Below are positions 18,415-26,614 of a stretch of DNA of 64,000 nt, piece by piece. The first letter of the stretch is position 1; the number at the start of each line of letters is the position of its first letter. A model generated the notes under the pieces. That model was not told where the DNA came from, did no database searches, and saw only the letters and a program-made list of their open reading frames with translations. A program made the translations under genes and the position numbers. This stretch comes from Pseudomonadota bacterium (GTDB lineage Bacteria > Pseudomonadota > Alphaproteobacteria > Rhodobacterales > Rhodobacteraceae): positions 62,001 through 126,000 of the forward strand of contig JBCAYL010000003.1 in the NCBI GenBank assembly GCA_038533575.1, in the 5' to 3' direction.

Positions 18415-18597
18415 GGCGCGAGGGCTTAGCGCAGCGCGCGCCCGCTGGCCAGAGAGCGGGCAGCGCTGCAGCGCGCTGCGCGGTCTCCTGACGCGCCGTC
18501 TGTCATCTGCTATGCGCGACGGCACACGCCCCACCGCAATGAGCGCGTGCAGCACGCCATGACGGGGCGTTGTGGCAGGCGCGCCGCAGGTTTCCGC

Positions 18598-18626
18598 TTG
18601 ACCCCTCCGGACGTGCTTTCTATGTG
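18598..18626 (+). promoter_or_regulatory. Promoter of tRNA-Lys
   Basis: TTGACC at 18598-18603 and TATGTG at 18621-18626 are separated by 17 bp. The -10 element ends 12 nt before the tRNA, so transcription should begin close to the mature 5' end. Confidence 0.68.
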
Positions 18627-18638
18627 CACGCTCTGAGT

Positions 18639-18714
18639 GGGCCGTTAGCTCAGTTGGTAGAGCAACTGACTTTTAATCAGTGGGTCGCAGGTTCGAACCC
18701 TGCACGGCTCACCA
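18639..18714 (+). tRNA. tRNA-Lys (anticodon TTT)
   Basis: The 76-nt cloverleaf has acceptor stem GGGCCGT paired with ACGGCTC (one G-T pair). The D arm is GCTC/GAGC and the anticodon stem is ACTGA/TCAGT with loop CTTTTAA, so the anticodon is TTT. The T arm contains GTTCGAACC and CCA is encoded. U34 of this tRNA is a known target of the 2-selenouridine synthase encoded at 20814-21905. Confidence 0.97.
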
Positions 18715-18795
18715 CTCTCCTCCCGCCGCACCGAATGCGCACTTTGTCGTGTTGCCGCTTTGCTTTAACGGCCCGGGCAGGCTACGTGCCGCGCC

Positions 18796-20865
18796 ATGCA
18801 CCAGCCGTCCCTTCCTCTCACGCGTGACCTCGTCCTCATCGGTGGCGGACACACCCATGCGCTTGTCCTCAAGAGCTGGGCCATGGATCCGCTGGCCGGC
18901 GTGCGCCTCACGGTGATCAATCCGGGCCCCACCGCGCCCTATTCGGGGATGCTGCCGGGCTTTATCGCCGGGCACTACCGGCGCGACGAGCTCGATATCG
19001 ACCTCGTGCGCCTCGTGCGGCGCGCGGGCGGTCGCGTGGTGATGGCGAAGGCCACGGGTATCGACCGCGCGGCGCGGCGCATCGCTGTCGAAGGCCGCCC
19101 GTCCGTGGGCTACGACTACGCCTCCCTCGACATCGGCATCACGAGCACGCTGACGGCCCTGCCGGGCTTCGTGGAGCACGGGCTCCCGGCCAAGCCGCTC
19201 GGCCCCTTCGCGACGGCATGGGACGCTTTCATCAACGAGCCCGGCCCGGCCCGCGTGGCCGTCATCGGTGCGGGCGTTGCGGGAGCGGAGGTGGCCATGG
19301 CCATGGCCTATGCCCTCCGGACAGCCGGCCGGGCCGCGGAGATCACGCTTGTCGACCAGGGGCCCGCGCTTTCGGCGATCAGCGCGGGCGCGCGGCGGCG
19401 GATGCTTCGGGAGATCGCGAGCTATGGCGTGCGCCTCATCGAGCGGGCGCGCCCTGCCCGTGTGGAGCCGGACCGGCTCATCCTCGAAAGCGGGGAAGAG
19501 ATCGCGAGTGACCTCACCGTGGGCGCCGCAGGCTCCAATCCGTATCCCTGGCTCGCCGAGACGGGCCTCACCGATGCGGCGGGCTTCGTGACGGTGGACA
19601 CATATCTGCGCAGCGACGACGACCGCATCTTCGCCGTGGGCGATTGCGCCGAGATGGTCACGACCCCGCGGCCCAAGGCCGGGGTCTTCGCCGTCCGGCA
19701 GGCACCGATCCTCTTCAACAATCTGCGCCATGTCCTCTCCCGCGCGGGCGCGATGAAGCCCTATCCGGCACAAAAGGACTACCTCCGCCTCATCTCCACC
19801 GGCCGCAAATCGGCGGTGGGCAACAAGTGGGGGCTGAGCACGGAAGGCGACTGGCTCTGGCGATTGAAAGACCGGATCGACGAGAAGTTCATGGGCAAGC
19901 TCAACGGCCGCATGGCCCCGATGAAGGCCGAGCTCCCCTGGCCCCGGGCGCGCGGCGGCGCGGAGCTGCCGGCGATGATGTGCGCGGGCTGTGGCTCCAA
20001 GGTCGGGCGCGGCGCGCTGGCGCAAGGGATCGGCGCGCTGGGGGATGACGCGGCCACGCTAGGCGGGCAGGTGCTGAGCACCGATCACCTGCGCGCGTTC
20101 GTCGAGGACCCGGTGGTGATGACGCGCATCGCCGCCATCCATGCCTTGGGCGATGTCTGGTCCATGGGCGCCGCGCCCGAGGCCGCGCTCGCACAGATCA
20201 TCTTGCCGCGGCAATCGGAGGCGCTGGCCGAGCGCGCGCTGGCCGAGATCATGGAGACCGCCCGCGCGACCTTCGCTGATTTCGGCGCGAAGATCATTGG
20301 CGGGCATACGAGCCAGGGCGCGGAGCTGACCATCGGCTTTACCGTGACGGGCCGCACGGAGACACCCCTCACGCAGGGCGGCGCGCAATCGGGCGATGCC
20401 CTCATCCTCACGAAGCCCATCGGCAGCGGGACGATCATGGCCGCGGCGATGCAGGACCGGGTGAGCGGACATCACGTTGTGGAGGCGCTGCGGGTCATGC
20501 AGGAGCCCTCCCATGAAGCGTCGCGGATCCTGCGCGCGGCAGGTGCGCGCGCCATAACGGACGTGACGGGCTTCGGGCTGCGCGGGCATATCGACACGAT
20601 TTGCGCGGCCTCTGGCGTCTCCTTCGATCTCGACATGGGCGTGGTCCCGCTCCAGCCCGGCGCGCTGGAGATGGCCGAGGCGGGGGTGCGCTCCTCGATC
20701 TTCGAGGCCAATGGCGGGCATGACGCCCTCTCACCGCTGGAGGCCCTCGCTTTCGATCCTCAAACGGCCGGCGGGCTTTTGGCGGCCGTGCCGGACGGGG
20801 AGGCCGCGATCGATCAGCTCGCGGCGGCGGGCATCTCGGCGGCGTTGCTCGGTCGCTTTTCGTAG
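18796..20865 (+). CDS. selD: NADH-dehydrogenase-like flavoprotein fused to selenide, water dikinase
   Basis: The 689-residue fusion makes selenophosphate from selenide and ATP. Residues 1 to about 380 are a pyridine nucleotide-disulfide oxidoreductase/NDH-like module, with DLVLIGGGHTHALVL and VAVIGAGVAGAEVA as dinucleotide sites and FAVGDCAEM as the flavin contact. From about residue 390 the SelD domain begins with MCAGCGSKVG, whose cysteine (near 399) is in the catalytic position followed by the conserved Lys. ATP-site features such as GDDAATL and the late TDVTGFGLRGH follow. NDH-SelD fusions are known. The flavin part may handle selenide or its redox delivery. It is tail-to-tail with mnmH, overlapping it by 52 nt. 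Confidence 0.92.
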   Translation: MHQPSLPLTRDLVLIGGGHTHALVLKSWAMDPLAGVRLTVINPGPTAPYSGMLPGFIAGHYRRDELDIDLVRLVRRAGGRVVMAKATGIDRAARRIAVEGRPSVGYDYASLDIGITSTLTALPGFVEHGLPAKPLGPFATAWDAFINEPGPARVAVIGAGVAGAEVAMAMAYALRTAGRAAEITLVDQGPALSAISAGARRRMLREIASYGVRLIERARPARVEPDRLILESGEEIASDLTVGAAGSNPYPWLAETGLTDAAGFVTVDTYLRSDDDRIFAVGDCAEMVTTPRPKAGVFAVRQAPILFNNLRHVLSRAGAMKPYPAQKDYLRLISTGRKSAVGNKWGLSTEGDWLWRLKDRIDEKFMGKLNGRMAPMKAELPWPRARGGAELPAMMCAGCGSKVGRGALAQGIGALGDDAATLGGQVLSTDHLRAFVEDPVVMTRIAAIHALGDVWSMGAAPEAALAQIILPRQSEALAERALAEIMETARATFADFGAKIIGGHTSQGAELTIGFTVTGRTETPLTQGGAQSGDALILTKPIGSGTIMAAAMQDRVSGHHVVEALRVMQEPSHEASRILRAAGARAITDVTGFGLRGHIDTICAASGVSFDLDMGVVPLQPGALEMAEAGVRSSIFEANGGHDALSPLEALAFDPQTAGGLLAAVPDGEAAIDQLAAAGISAALLGRFS

Positions 20866-21905
20866 CGCGCAATGAGCCCCGCGATGTCGCCCGCGGCGGT
20901 GGCGAGCTCGGCGGGGGCGAGCCCCGGCAAGTGCACATGGTGGTCCGGCGCGCGATGGCTCTTTCGCGAGCGCCGATAGGCCGGGTCGTAGTGATCCTCC
21001 GCCAGGGACCGGCAGAGCGCCACCTTCTCTCCCGCGTCGATCAGGGCACGCCACTGATCGAGCAGCGCCTGACCGCGCACGCGCCGGAGCGGGGCGAGCT
21101 TGGCCATGAGCGCATCCGCGTCGGCGAGCACTTCCGCATAGGCCACCGCCAGATAGCGCGCGCGGGCCTCGAGCGGGGCCTCGAGCTCGATCACGGGTGC
21201 GGTCTTCATGACGGCCCAGAGCGCGGGCGGGAGCGTGATCTGCCCGATGGTGCTGCTTTCTGATTCCACGAGGACCGGGCGCGCGGGATCGCAGCGCAGC
21301 AAGGCACGGGCCAGCGCCGTCTCGAATGCCTTTTGCGAGGGCTGCGGGACGGACCACGCACCAAGGAGGGAGCCGCGGTGCCGCGCGAGGCCCTCGAGAT
21401 CGATCACCTGCACGCCACGCGCCTCGAGGAGCGGGAGCAATTCGGTCTTCGCCGTGCCCGTGAGGCCGCCGAGCTTGACGATGCGGTGCGGCAGCTCCGC
21501 GTCGTAGAGCGCCTCCGAGACGAGGCGGCGATAGGTGCGATACCCGCCCTCGATGACGTCCGCGCGCCAGCCGATCTCCTTGAGCATCCAGGCGAAGGAG
21601 CCCGAGCGCTGCCCCCCGCGCCAGCAATAGACGAGAGGCTTCCAGCCGCCATCCTTGTCGGCGAGCGTCGTCTCTATGTGGCTGGCGGCGTTGTGAAAGA
21701 CCTTGGCCGCCCCGATCTTGCGCGCGCCGAAGGGGCTCTCCTGCTTGTAGATCGTGCCCACCTCTGCGCGTTCGGCATCGTCGAGCACAGGCAGGTTGAT
21801 CGCGCCGGGCACGTGGTCCTCTGCGAACTCGGACGGGGAGCGGACGTCGATGATGGTGTCGACGTCGAGCGCCGCGAGCGCCGAAAGGCTGGTGAGCTTG
21901 ACCAT
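20814..21905 (-). CDS. mnmH: tRNA 2-selenouridine synthase
   Basis: The 363-residue enzyme replaces the 2-thio group at U34 of certain tRNAs (Lys, Glu, Gln) with selenium, using selenophosphate. The N-terminal rhodanese domain carries its active cysteine in YCWRGGQRS near residue 97. A P-loop domain follows with GGLTGTAKTELL. Here the usual last glycine of the Walker A site is alanine, which I believe recurs in this family but cannot verify. The start at 21905 (MVKLTSLSAL) opens the rhodanese fold, and the frame extending to 21965 is not family-like. The neighbour selD supplies the donor. Confidence 0.92.
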   Translation of the reverse strand: MVKLTSLSALAALDVDTIIDVRSPSEFAEDHVPGAINLPVLDDAERAEVGTIYKQESPFGARKIGAAKVFHNAASHIETTLADKDGGWKPLVYCWRGGQRSGSFAWMLKEIGWRADVIEGGYRTYRRLVSEALYDAELPHRIVKLGGLTGTAKTELLPLLEARGVQVIDLEGLARHRGSLLGAWSVPQPSQKAFETALARALLRCDPARPVLVESESSTIGQITLPPALWAVMKTAPVIELEAPLEARARYLAVAYAEVLADADALMAKLAPLRRVRGQALLDQWRALIDAGEKVALCRSLAEDHYDPAYRRSRKSHRAPDHHVHLPGLAPAELATAAGDIAGLIARYEKRPSNAAEMPAAAS

Positions 21906-22164
21906 CCGCCGAGGATAGCCTTCGGACGGGCCGTGTAAACTCGGCTGCTTTCTGCGCTGCGGCACCAGTTTCTCGCTTCAGGTCGAGATTCGCCCTGTCG
22001 CCGCGATTTTCGGCGTCAGAGCCCTTCGCGGGCGCGAATTCGGCTCCGGAGACCGCCTGCTCACGCTTTTCGCGTACGAACTCACGCATTCCTCACTGCG
22101 TGAATTGCCGGGCCCGCGCCATGCTTACCCCAACGTCACTTCGCGCAATCAAGGAGACCAGACA

Positions 22165-23394
22165 ATGGCCGAGGCACAGAGACGCCACTTTGCTGAGGAA
22201 GAGCGCGGGTCGGACCACGCGCTCCCGAAAGCCTTCTCCTGGGCCGAGCTTTCCGTGCCGGTGCCCACGTCTGGCGTGGCGCGGATCACGGTCTCGCCGG
22301 AGAGCGAAGGCTATGCCACGACGCCCGGCGCGCTGCCGGAGGATGCCCGGCTCGTGAGCTGGCTTGCCTCCTCCGCCGCCGACCGCGTGACGCTCGCGGG
22401 CTGGCCGGGCACGCCTTTCGAGGATCTGCGTGCCGCGCTCTTCACGATCTGGGAGGCGCTGCCTCACGCCCAGGTGGTGCTGGAAGATGCAGCCGCATCG
22501 TTGGCGCTCGAGCGGGCGCTCACGATTTGGCCGGACCAGGTGGTGACGCCGCAAGACCTGCGGCCGCTGCCGCGCCGGGTGGCTGTTGCCGAATGCGGGG
22601 GTCCTGCCCCGAGCTTGCGCCTCGAGCTCGAAGACCTCGATGCCGAACACGACGCGCTCCTCGCGGACCTCGACGCGCCAGAGTCACCGGAGCGCGTGGC
22701 ACAGCGGATGGCGCATCTGCGGGAGGCGAGCCTCGCCAAGGCGCCGCGGCAGGCGCGGTACCCGGACGATGGAGGGGCAGGGGCCACTCTCCATGGCCAC
22801 GGGGCCGCGGCCTCCAATGCGCTCATACCGGGGGTGGACCGCGCGCAGGAAGCGTCTCTCCATCTGGGTCGGGGATACATGCTGCGCCTCGGCGGAGCGG
22901 GGGCCGAAGTCACGCTCTTTGATCGTGGTCCGCGCCGGGAGGGTGGTCCGGCTGTCATTTTCGACCCGCGGCCCGGCAAGGTCCTCAAGCATGAAATGGT
23001 GCACGTCCTGTCCGTGGCCGGGGGAAAGGGGCGCGCGGCGATTTCGGCGCTGCGCGTCCTTGGTCACGGCGCGCGGCACCTGCATCTCGTGGCAGCCGAT
23101 CCGGCCGCCGCCGCGCAGGTGCGCCCCGGGAGCTTCATCTTCTGCGATGGTTGGACGCTTCTGGGCATCGTCACCGCGCGGGTGGGCGCAGACGGCACCG
23201 CCTTCGCGGCGCTCCGCACCGGCGCGATCTGGGACGATCTCTCGGTGGCGGCCGATCTCGGCTCCGCGGAGGCCGCCGAGACGCTCTCCCAGCTCAATGC
23301 GCTGCGTTTCCTCTCCACACGGCAGGAGCGGCAGCGCGCGGCAAAGTCTCTTCCTGAGCTCGTTATCCCCACGGGCCTGGAGCGCGGGCGGTAG
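22165..23394 (+). CDS. Hypothetical protein, unrecognised
   Basis: The 409-residue product matches no family I can name. The ATG at 22165 has a clear AAGGAGA site upstream. The N-terminal 110 residues look like a folded, acidic domain. The middle (about 140-210) is charged and helical with LELEDLDAEHDALLADLD. The C-terminal half is rich in beta-strand pattern, with VKLHEM-like VLKHEMVHVLSVAGGKG and repeated ARHLHLVAAD and RPGSFIFCDGWTLLGIV segments. KHEMVHVL resembles HExxH only loosely (HEMVH fits HExxH exactly), so a metal site is possible but unproven. No signal peptide or membrane segment is seen. A terminator follows. Confidence 0.75.
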   Translation: MAEAQRRHFAEEERGSDHALPKAFSWAELSVPVPTSGVARITVSPESEGYATTPGALPEDARLVSWLASSAADRVTLAGWPGTPFEDLRAALFTIWEALPHAQVVLEDAAASLALERALTIWPDQVVTPQDLRPLPRRVAVAECGGPAPSLRLELEDLDAEHDALLADLDAPESPERVAQRMAHLREASLAKAPRQARYPDDGGAGATLHGHGAAASNALIPGVDRAQEASLHLGRGYMLRLGGAGAEVTLFDRGPRREGGPAVIFDPRPGKVLKHEMVHVLSVAGGKGRAAISALRVLGHGARHLHLVAADPAAAAQVRPGSFIFCDGWTLLGIVTARVGADGTAFAALRTGAIWDDLSVAADLGSAEAAETLSQLNALRFLSTRQERQRAAKSLPELVIPTGLERGR

Positions 23395-23420
23395 GCTCTC
23401 CCACCTACCGCGCGTTGAGA

Positions 23421-23455
23421 GAGGGGCGGCTTTCCCGGGCCGCCCCTCGTTTCGT
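23421..23455 (+). terminator. Terminator between convergent genes
   Basis: GAGGGGCGGC at 23421-23430 pairs perfectly with GCCGCCCCTC at 23439-23448 around an 8-nt loop, followed by GTTTCGTCTTT on the plus strand. It ends the gene at 22165-23394 and may also act on the minus-strand protease gene. Confidence 0.82.
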
Positions 23456-23459
23456 CTTT

Positions 23460-25427
23460 CTATTCCTCGAGCGTGTCGGACCCGAGCCGCGGGGCCTCCC
23501 CCGGCGTCGCCGGCGCGAGGTGACCCGTCCGCGCGAGGGTCGCGGCGTAGTTTGACGCCTCCTCACCGGGCTCGGCCCCCGCGATGGTTGCGGCGAGGGC
23601 CGCGCCGATGGCCGGGGCGGCCATCGAGGTGCCGGTCATGCGGTGCCGTGGCCCGCTGCGCGAGGCGAGGCCGAGGCGGCCCATTTCTGCGAGCGTGTGG
23701 CTGATCTCGACGGAGAGGTCGGTCTGCGCCGCATCAGTTGCCGCCGCCGCGCCGCCATAGGTCTCCGCGCCGCTTCCCCAGCCCTTTGCGCCGCCCACGA
23801 TGAGCGAGGTGTTGCCCGTGGCCATGCCGTTGAATGCCCCTTCCCGGGTGACAGCGGCGCCCGCCGTGTCGGTCTCGGCCAATGCGCCATTTCGGGTGAA
23901 GAGCGCGTTGCGCGGGTCGTCGAAATAGCTCTGGCGTGCGCCGGTATAGCCACGCCCGTAGCTCAGGTCGCGCTGGATGCGGAGCCGCGCGGGCGCGCCC
24001 GCCGACGCCGGGAGCGATACGTGCCAGCGGCCCGCCGGGGCGGCGTCGCCCTTGGCCTCGGTGGGGGCGAGCGCGACGAGCGCGCGCCAGCGGCCCGAGC
24101 GGGTCTCTTCCGCGCTGAGATGGCCCACCACGCGGCCTTGCCAGATGATCTCTTTCGTCTCGCGATAGGTGACCTGGCTCAGCTCCGCGATGACGGGGCC
24201 TAGGTCGCCGTGATCGGGGCCGGGGCCATGGAGGCGCAGCGCAGGCGTCACGCCCTCGGGCCACCAGGCCTCGAGGAATGTCGACGTCTGGTCATCGGGC
24301 GGCAGGACCCAGGCAATGGGTGCCGCACCCGGTGCCAGCGTGGCATGGCCGCGGTCGAGGTAGCCGTTTCCAGAGGGCATCGTGAGCGCTGTCGGAGCTT
24401 GCGCGCGGCGCGCCTCCACCAGCTCGTCGAGCGCCGCCTCGATGATGCCTTCCCCGTCATGCCCGCCTCCGGCGAAGCCATAGGAGAGGTTGATCACCAT
24501 CGGGAGCGCCTTGCGGCCATGGGCGGCGGCGAGCCGGTCCGCGCGATCGAAGATGTAGTGGAGCGCGGAGACGATGAATGCCTCCTTGCCATGGCCGAAG
24601 GTGTCCCATGTGACGTCAGGGGGCAGGTCCACGGCGATGATCCGGGTGTTCACGTCGCCCCCGGAGGCGAGCGCGCCCAGCGTATGCGCCCCGTGGGCTG
24701 CATCGCCGATGAGTGCCGATTGCGCGCGCAGGTCGTCGCCACCGAGGGCCCCGGCCGCGCGGTAGACAGCGTCTTCATCCGCCCCATGGGCGGTACGGAG
24801 GTCCGCGATCCTTTCCCGGGTGAGCTCGCGCCCGAAGCGGACGGTGCCGCTGCCGTCGGCTTTCATCCCTTGCAGCCAGACCGCCTCGACCCGGTCGGCG
24901 AGGGCCGCGTGGGCAAAGGGGATCCCGTCGTCGATGATGCCGAGGACCACGAGAGGCATGGAGGGATCGACGGCAGGGTCGGGCGACAGGTTCACCGCGC
25001 CGGAGCCCGCGGCCGTGATCGTATCCTGCCTGATCGGCGCGCCCGCCGTGATCCGCGTTATGCCGGATCCCGGGCCGAAGCCGCCGCCCGCAGTGGCTAC
25101 GCCCGCGCCATCGGCGCTTTCGAAGAGGGCGTCGAGGCTGCCTGTGTCGAGCGATTGCGCGGTTTCACCCGACATCATGAAGGGCAGAAAGCGCGGCGCG
25201 CCGAGACCGGACCAGAGCGTGGGCGCGTGGAGCGGCACCGTCTTGCCTGCTCCAGTGAGGGGCGCGGGCGCGGCTGTCGCTGTGTGGCCGTCCGGGCGCT
25301 CGAGCATGCCGGTGAGGAGGTGTGGCCGCGCGGCGCGCGCGGAGGCGAAGAATTCGAAGGCCCGGCCGGGCCCGTAGCGCCAGGCCGTATAGGGATCGAG
25401 GTTCTGGGTATGCGGGTCGGCGGCCAT
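23460..25427 (-). CDS. Subtilisin-like (S8) serine protease without signal peptide
   Basis: The 655-residue protein has the full subtilase triad: Asp166 in LGIIDDGIP, His245 in GDAAHGAHTLGA and Ser601 in MTGTSMAAPA. An oxyanion Asn is plausible in the long stretch between them (PSGNGYLDRG). About 250 residues separate His and the Asn region from the Ser block, which is longer than in simple subtilisins and contains a beta-rich insertion. No signal peptide or pro-region is obvious (it starts MAADPHTQNLDPYTAWRYG), so it may be cytoplasmic or leave by a non-Sec route. AAAGGAGG precedes the ATG. It lies 41 bp after the haloperoxidase gene on the same strand, probably in one operon. Confidence 0.88.
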   Translation of the reverse strand: MAADPHTQNLDPYTAWRYGPGRAFEFFASARAARPHLLTGMLERPDGHTATAAPAPLTGAGKTVPLHAPTLWSGLGAPRFLPFMMSGETAQSLDTGSLDALFESADGAGVATAGGGFGPGSGITRITAGAPIRQDTITAAGSGAVNLSPDPAVDPSMPLVVLGIIDDGIPFAHAALADRVEAVWLQGMKADGSGTVRFGRELTRERIADLRTAHGADEDAVYRAAGALGGDDLRAQSALIGDAAHGAHTLGALASGGDVNTRIIAVDLPPDVTWDTFGHGKEAFIVSALHYIFDRADRLAAAHGRKALPMVINLSYGFAGGGHDGEGIIEAALDELVEARRAQAPTALTMPSGNGYLDRGHATLAPGAAPIAWVLPPDDQTSTFLEAWWPEGVTPALRLHGPGPDHGDLGPVIAELSQVTYRETKEIIWQGRVVGHLSAEETRSGRWRALVALAPTEAKGDAAPAGRWHVSLPASAGAPARLRIQRDLSYGRGYTGARQSYFDDPRNALFTRNGALAETDTAGAAVTREGAFNGMATGNTSLIVGGAKGWGSGAETYGGAAAATDAAQTDLSVEISHTLAEMGRLGLASRSGPRHRMTGTSMAAPAIGAALAATIAGAEPGEEASNYAATLARTGHLAPATPGEAPRLGSDTLEE

Positions 25428-25468
25428 GGGATGCCTCCTTTCAACTGGGTCTCAGTACGGCCGACGGA

Positions 25469-26578
25469 TCAGAGGAATTCCTTCATCGCTTCCGTCCACA
25501 GCCAGGCCAGCGGGCCGGAATGCGCCACCTTGTAGGTCTTGGCCGCGTCCGCGTGATCGGCCGCCATTAAATCATCGACGAAGTAGTCGACATCGCCTGC
25601 GGCCAGCGTCGGAGCGTAGGCCTGCGCGGCGCGCACGGCGGACCGGTTCTTGGGCGTGGTGGCGGCATCCACCACGATCCCCGCGATTTCGCGCCCGAGC
25701 ATCGCGCCCGCCCAGCTGTCGATCGGGTAGTGCACGCCCGCCACCGTCCTGTTGGCCGCGATCCGCTCCGCCTGCTTGAAGAGGAGCTTCTTTCGGGCCT
25801 CACCGTCGGGGTAGTGGGCGGGCTTTTCGTCCACTACGGCGGCGAGGAGCGCGGCGATGGCCATGGCCTGCGTCGCGTGGCCGGACGGGAAGGAGCCGTG
25901 GCTCGGCGTCTGGATCATCGGCATGATGCGGCCGTCGATCTGATCAGGGCGGCGCACCGTGAGGTAGTGCTTCGGGATCATGACGCAGTGCGTGCACAGG
26001 AGCTGCACGAGGTCGATCAACTCGAAAAGCTTGGGGTTCCGCGCGGGGGTGAGCCCGAGGATGAAGGCGTAGTGCGGGGCGAGCGCGCCCATCTGCCCGA
26101 CGATCTCCGCGCCCCGGTCGGGCCGGAGATCCATGTAAGAGGTCAGGAAGCGCAGCTGGCTGACGAGGAGCTCTGGCGCGGGCGTGCCCAACGTGAGCAT
26201 GGGCCGGCTCCCCCAGCGCAAGGTCACTTCGCCCTCCGCGGTGGCCCAGCTATAATTCTTCAGGAATTCGGCGATGTAGATCCAGCCGCGCACCTGATCG
26301 GACCAGAGCGAAAGCTGCGCGTCGTTCTTGGTGTCCTCGGGAGAGATGCCGGCGGGGTCGATGGGGTCGTGGCCGGCCACGTGGCGGATCCCGAAGCCGG
26401 TGGTCTGGCTCTCGCTGGAGGGATAGCCCACAAGACCGTTGAGCCCGTTCAGGCCGTTGAGCCCGTTCAGTCCGTTGAGCCCATTGAGGCCGTTGAGCCC
26501 GTTCAATCCGTTGAGGCCATTGAGGCCGTTCAATCCGTTGAGCCCATTGAGCCCGTTCAGACCATTATATCCTGACAT
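25469..26578 (-). CDS. Vanadium haloperoxidase/PAP2-family enzyme with N-terminal (NGL)15 repeat
   Basis: The 369-residue protein begins MSGY, then fifteen exact Asn-Gly-Leu triplets (residues 5-49), then VGYPSS and the enzyme. The vanadate/phosphate site of the PAP2 superfamily is complete: KHYLTVRRP, TPSHGSFPSGHA and ANRTVAGVHYPIDSWAG. The spacing is like vanadium-dependent haloperoxidases, which oxidise halides with peroxide. A phosphatase role is the alternative, since both share the site. No Sec signal is present, which is unusual for this enzyme class. It sits between a TPR regulator (36 bp upstream) and a subtilase (41 bp downstream), all on the minus strand. Confidence 0.85.
   Translation of the reverse strand: MSGYNGLNGLNGLNGLNGLNGLNGLNGLNGLNGLNGLNGLNGLNGLNGLVGYPSSESQTTGFGIRHVAGHDPIDPAGISPEDTKNDAQLSLWSDQVRGWIYIAEFLKNYSWATAEGEVTLRWGSRPMLTLGTPAPELLVSQLRFLTSYMDLRPDRGAEIVGQMGALAPHYAFILGLTPARNPKLFELIDLVQLLCTHCVMIPKHYLTVRRPDQIDGRIMPMIQTPSHGSFPSGHATQAMAIAALLAAVVDEKPAHYPDGEARKKLLFKQAERIAANRTVAGVHYPIDSWAGAMLGREIAGIVVDAATTPKNRSAVRAAQAYAPTLAAGDVDYFVDDLMAADHADAAKTYKVAHSGPLAWLWTEAMKEFL
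26432..26566 (-). repeat. Fifteen-unit 9-bp tandem repeat encoding Asn-Gly-Leu
   Basis: The stretch is 135 bp, exactly 15 x 9. Each unit encodes Asn-Gly-Leu in frame at the start of the haloperoxidase-like gene. Third codon positions vary (Asn AAC or AAT; Gly with all four bases; Leu CTC, CTG, TTG or CTT) while the amino acids never change. Gain or loss of units would change length without shifting frame. Confidence 0.97.
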
Positions 26579-26614
26579 GAACTTTCTCCTTCAAATGCGT
26601 TGGGTGCCGGGGCG

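Noticed and set aside
26432-26566. Possible CRISPR-like array
   Set aside because: Units are 9 bp and contiguous with no spacers; the repeat is coding (Asn-Gly-Leu).
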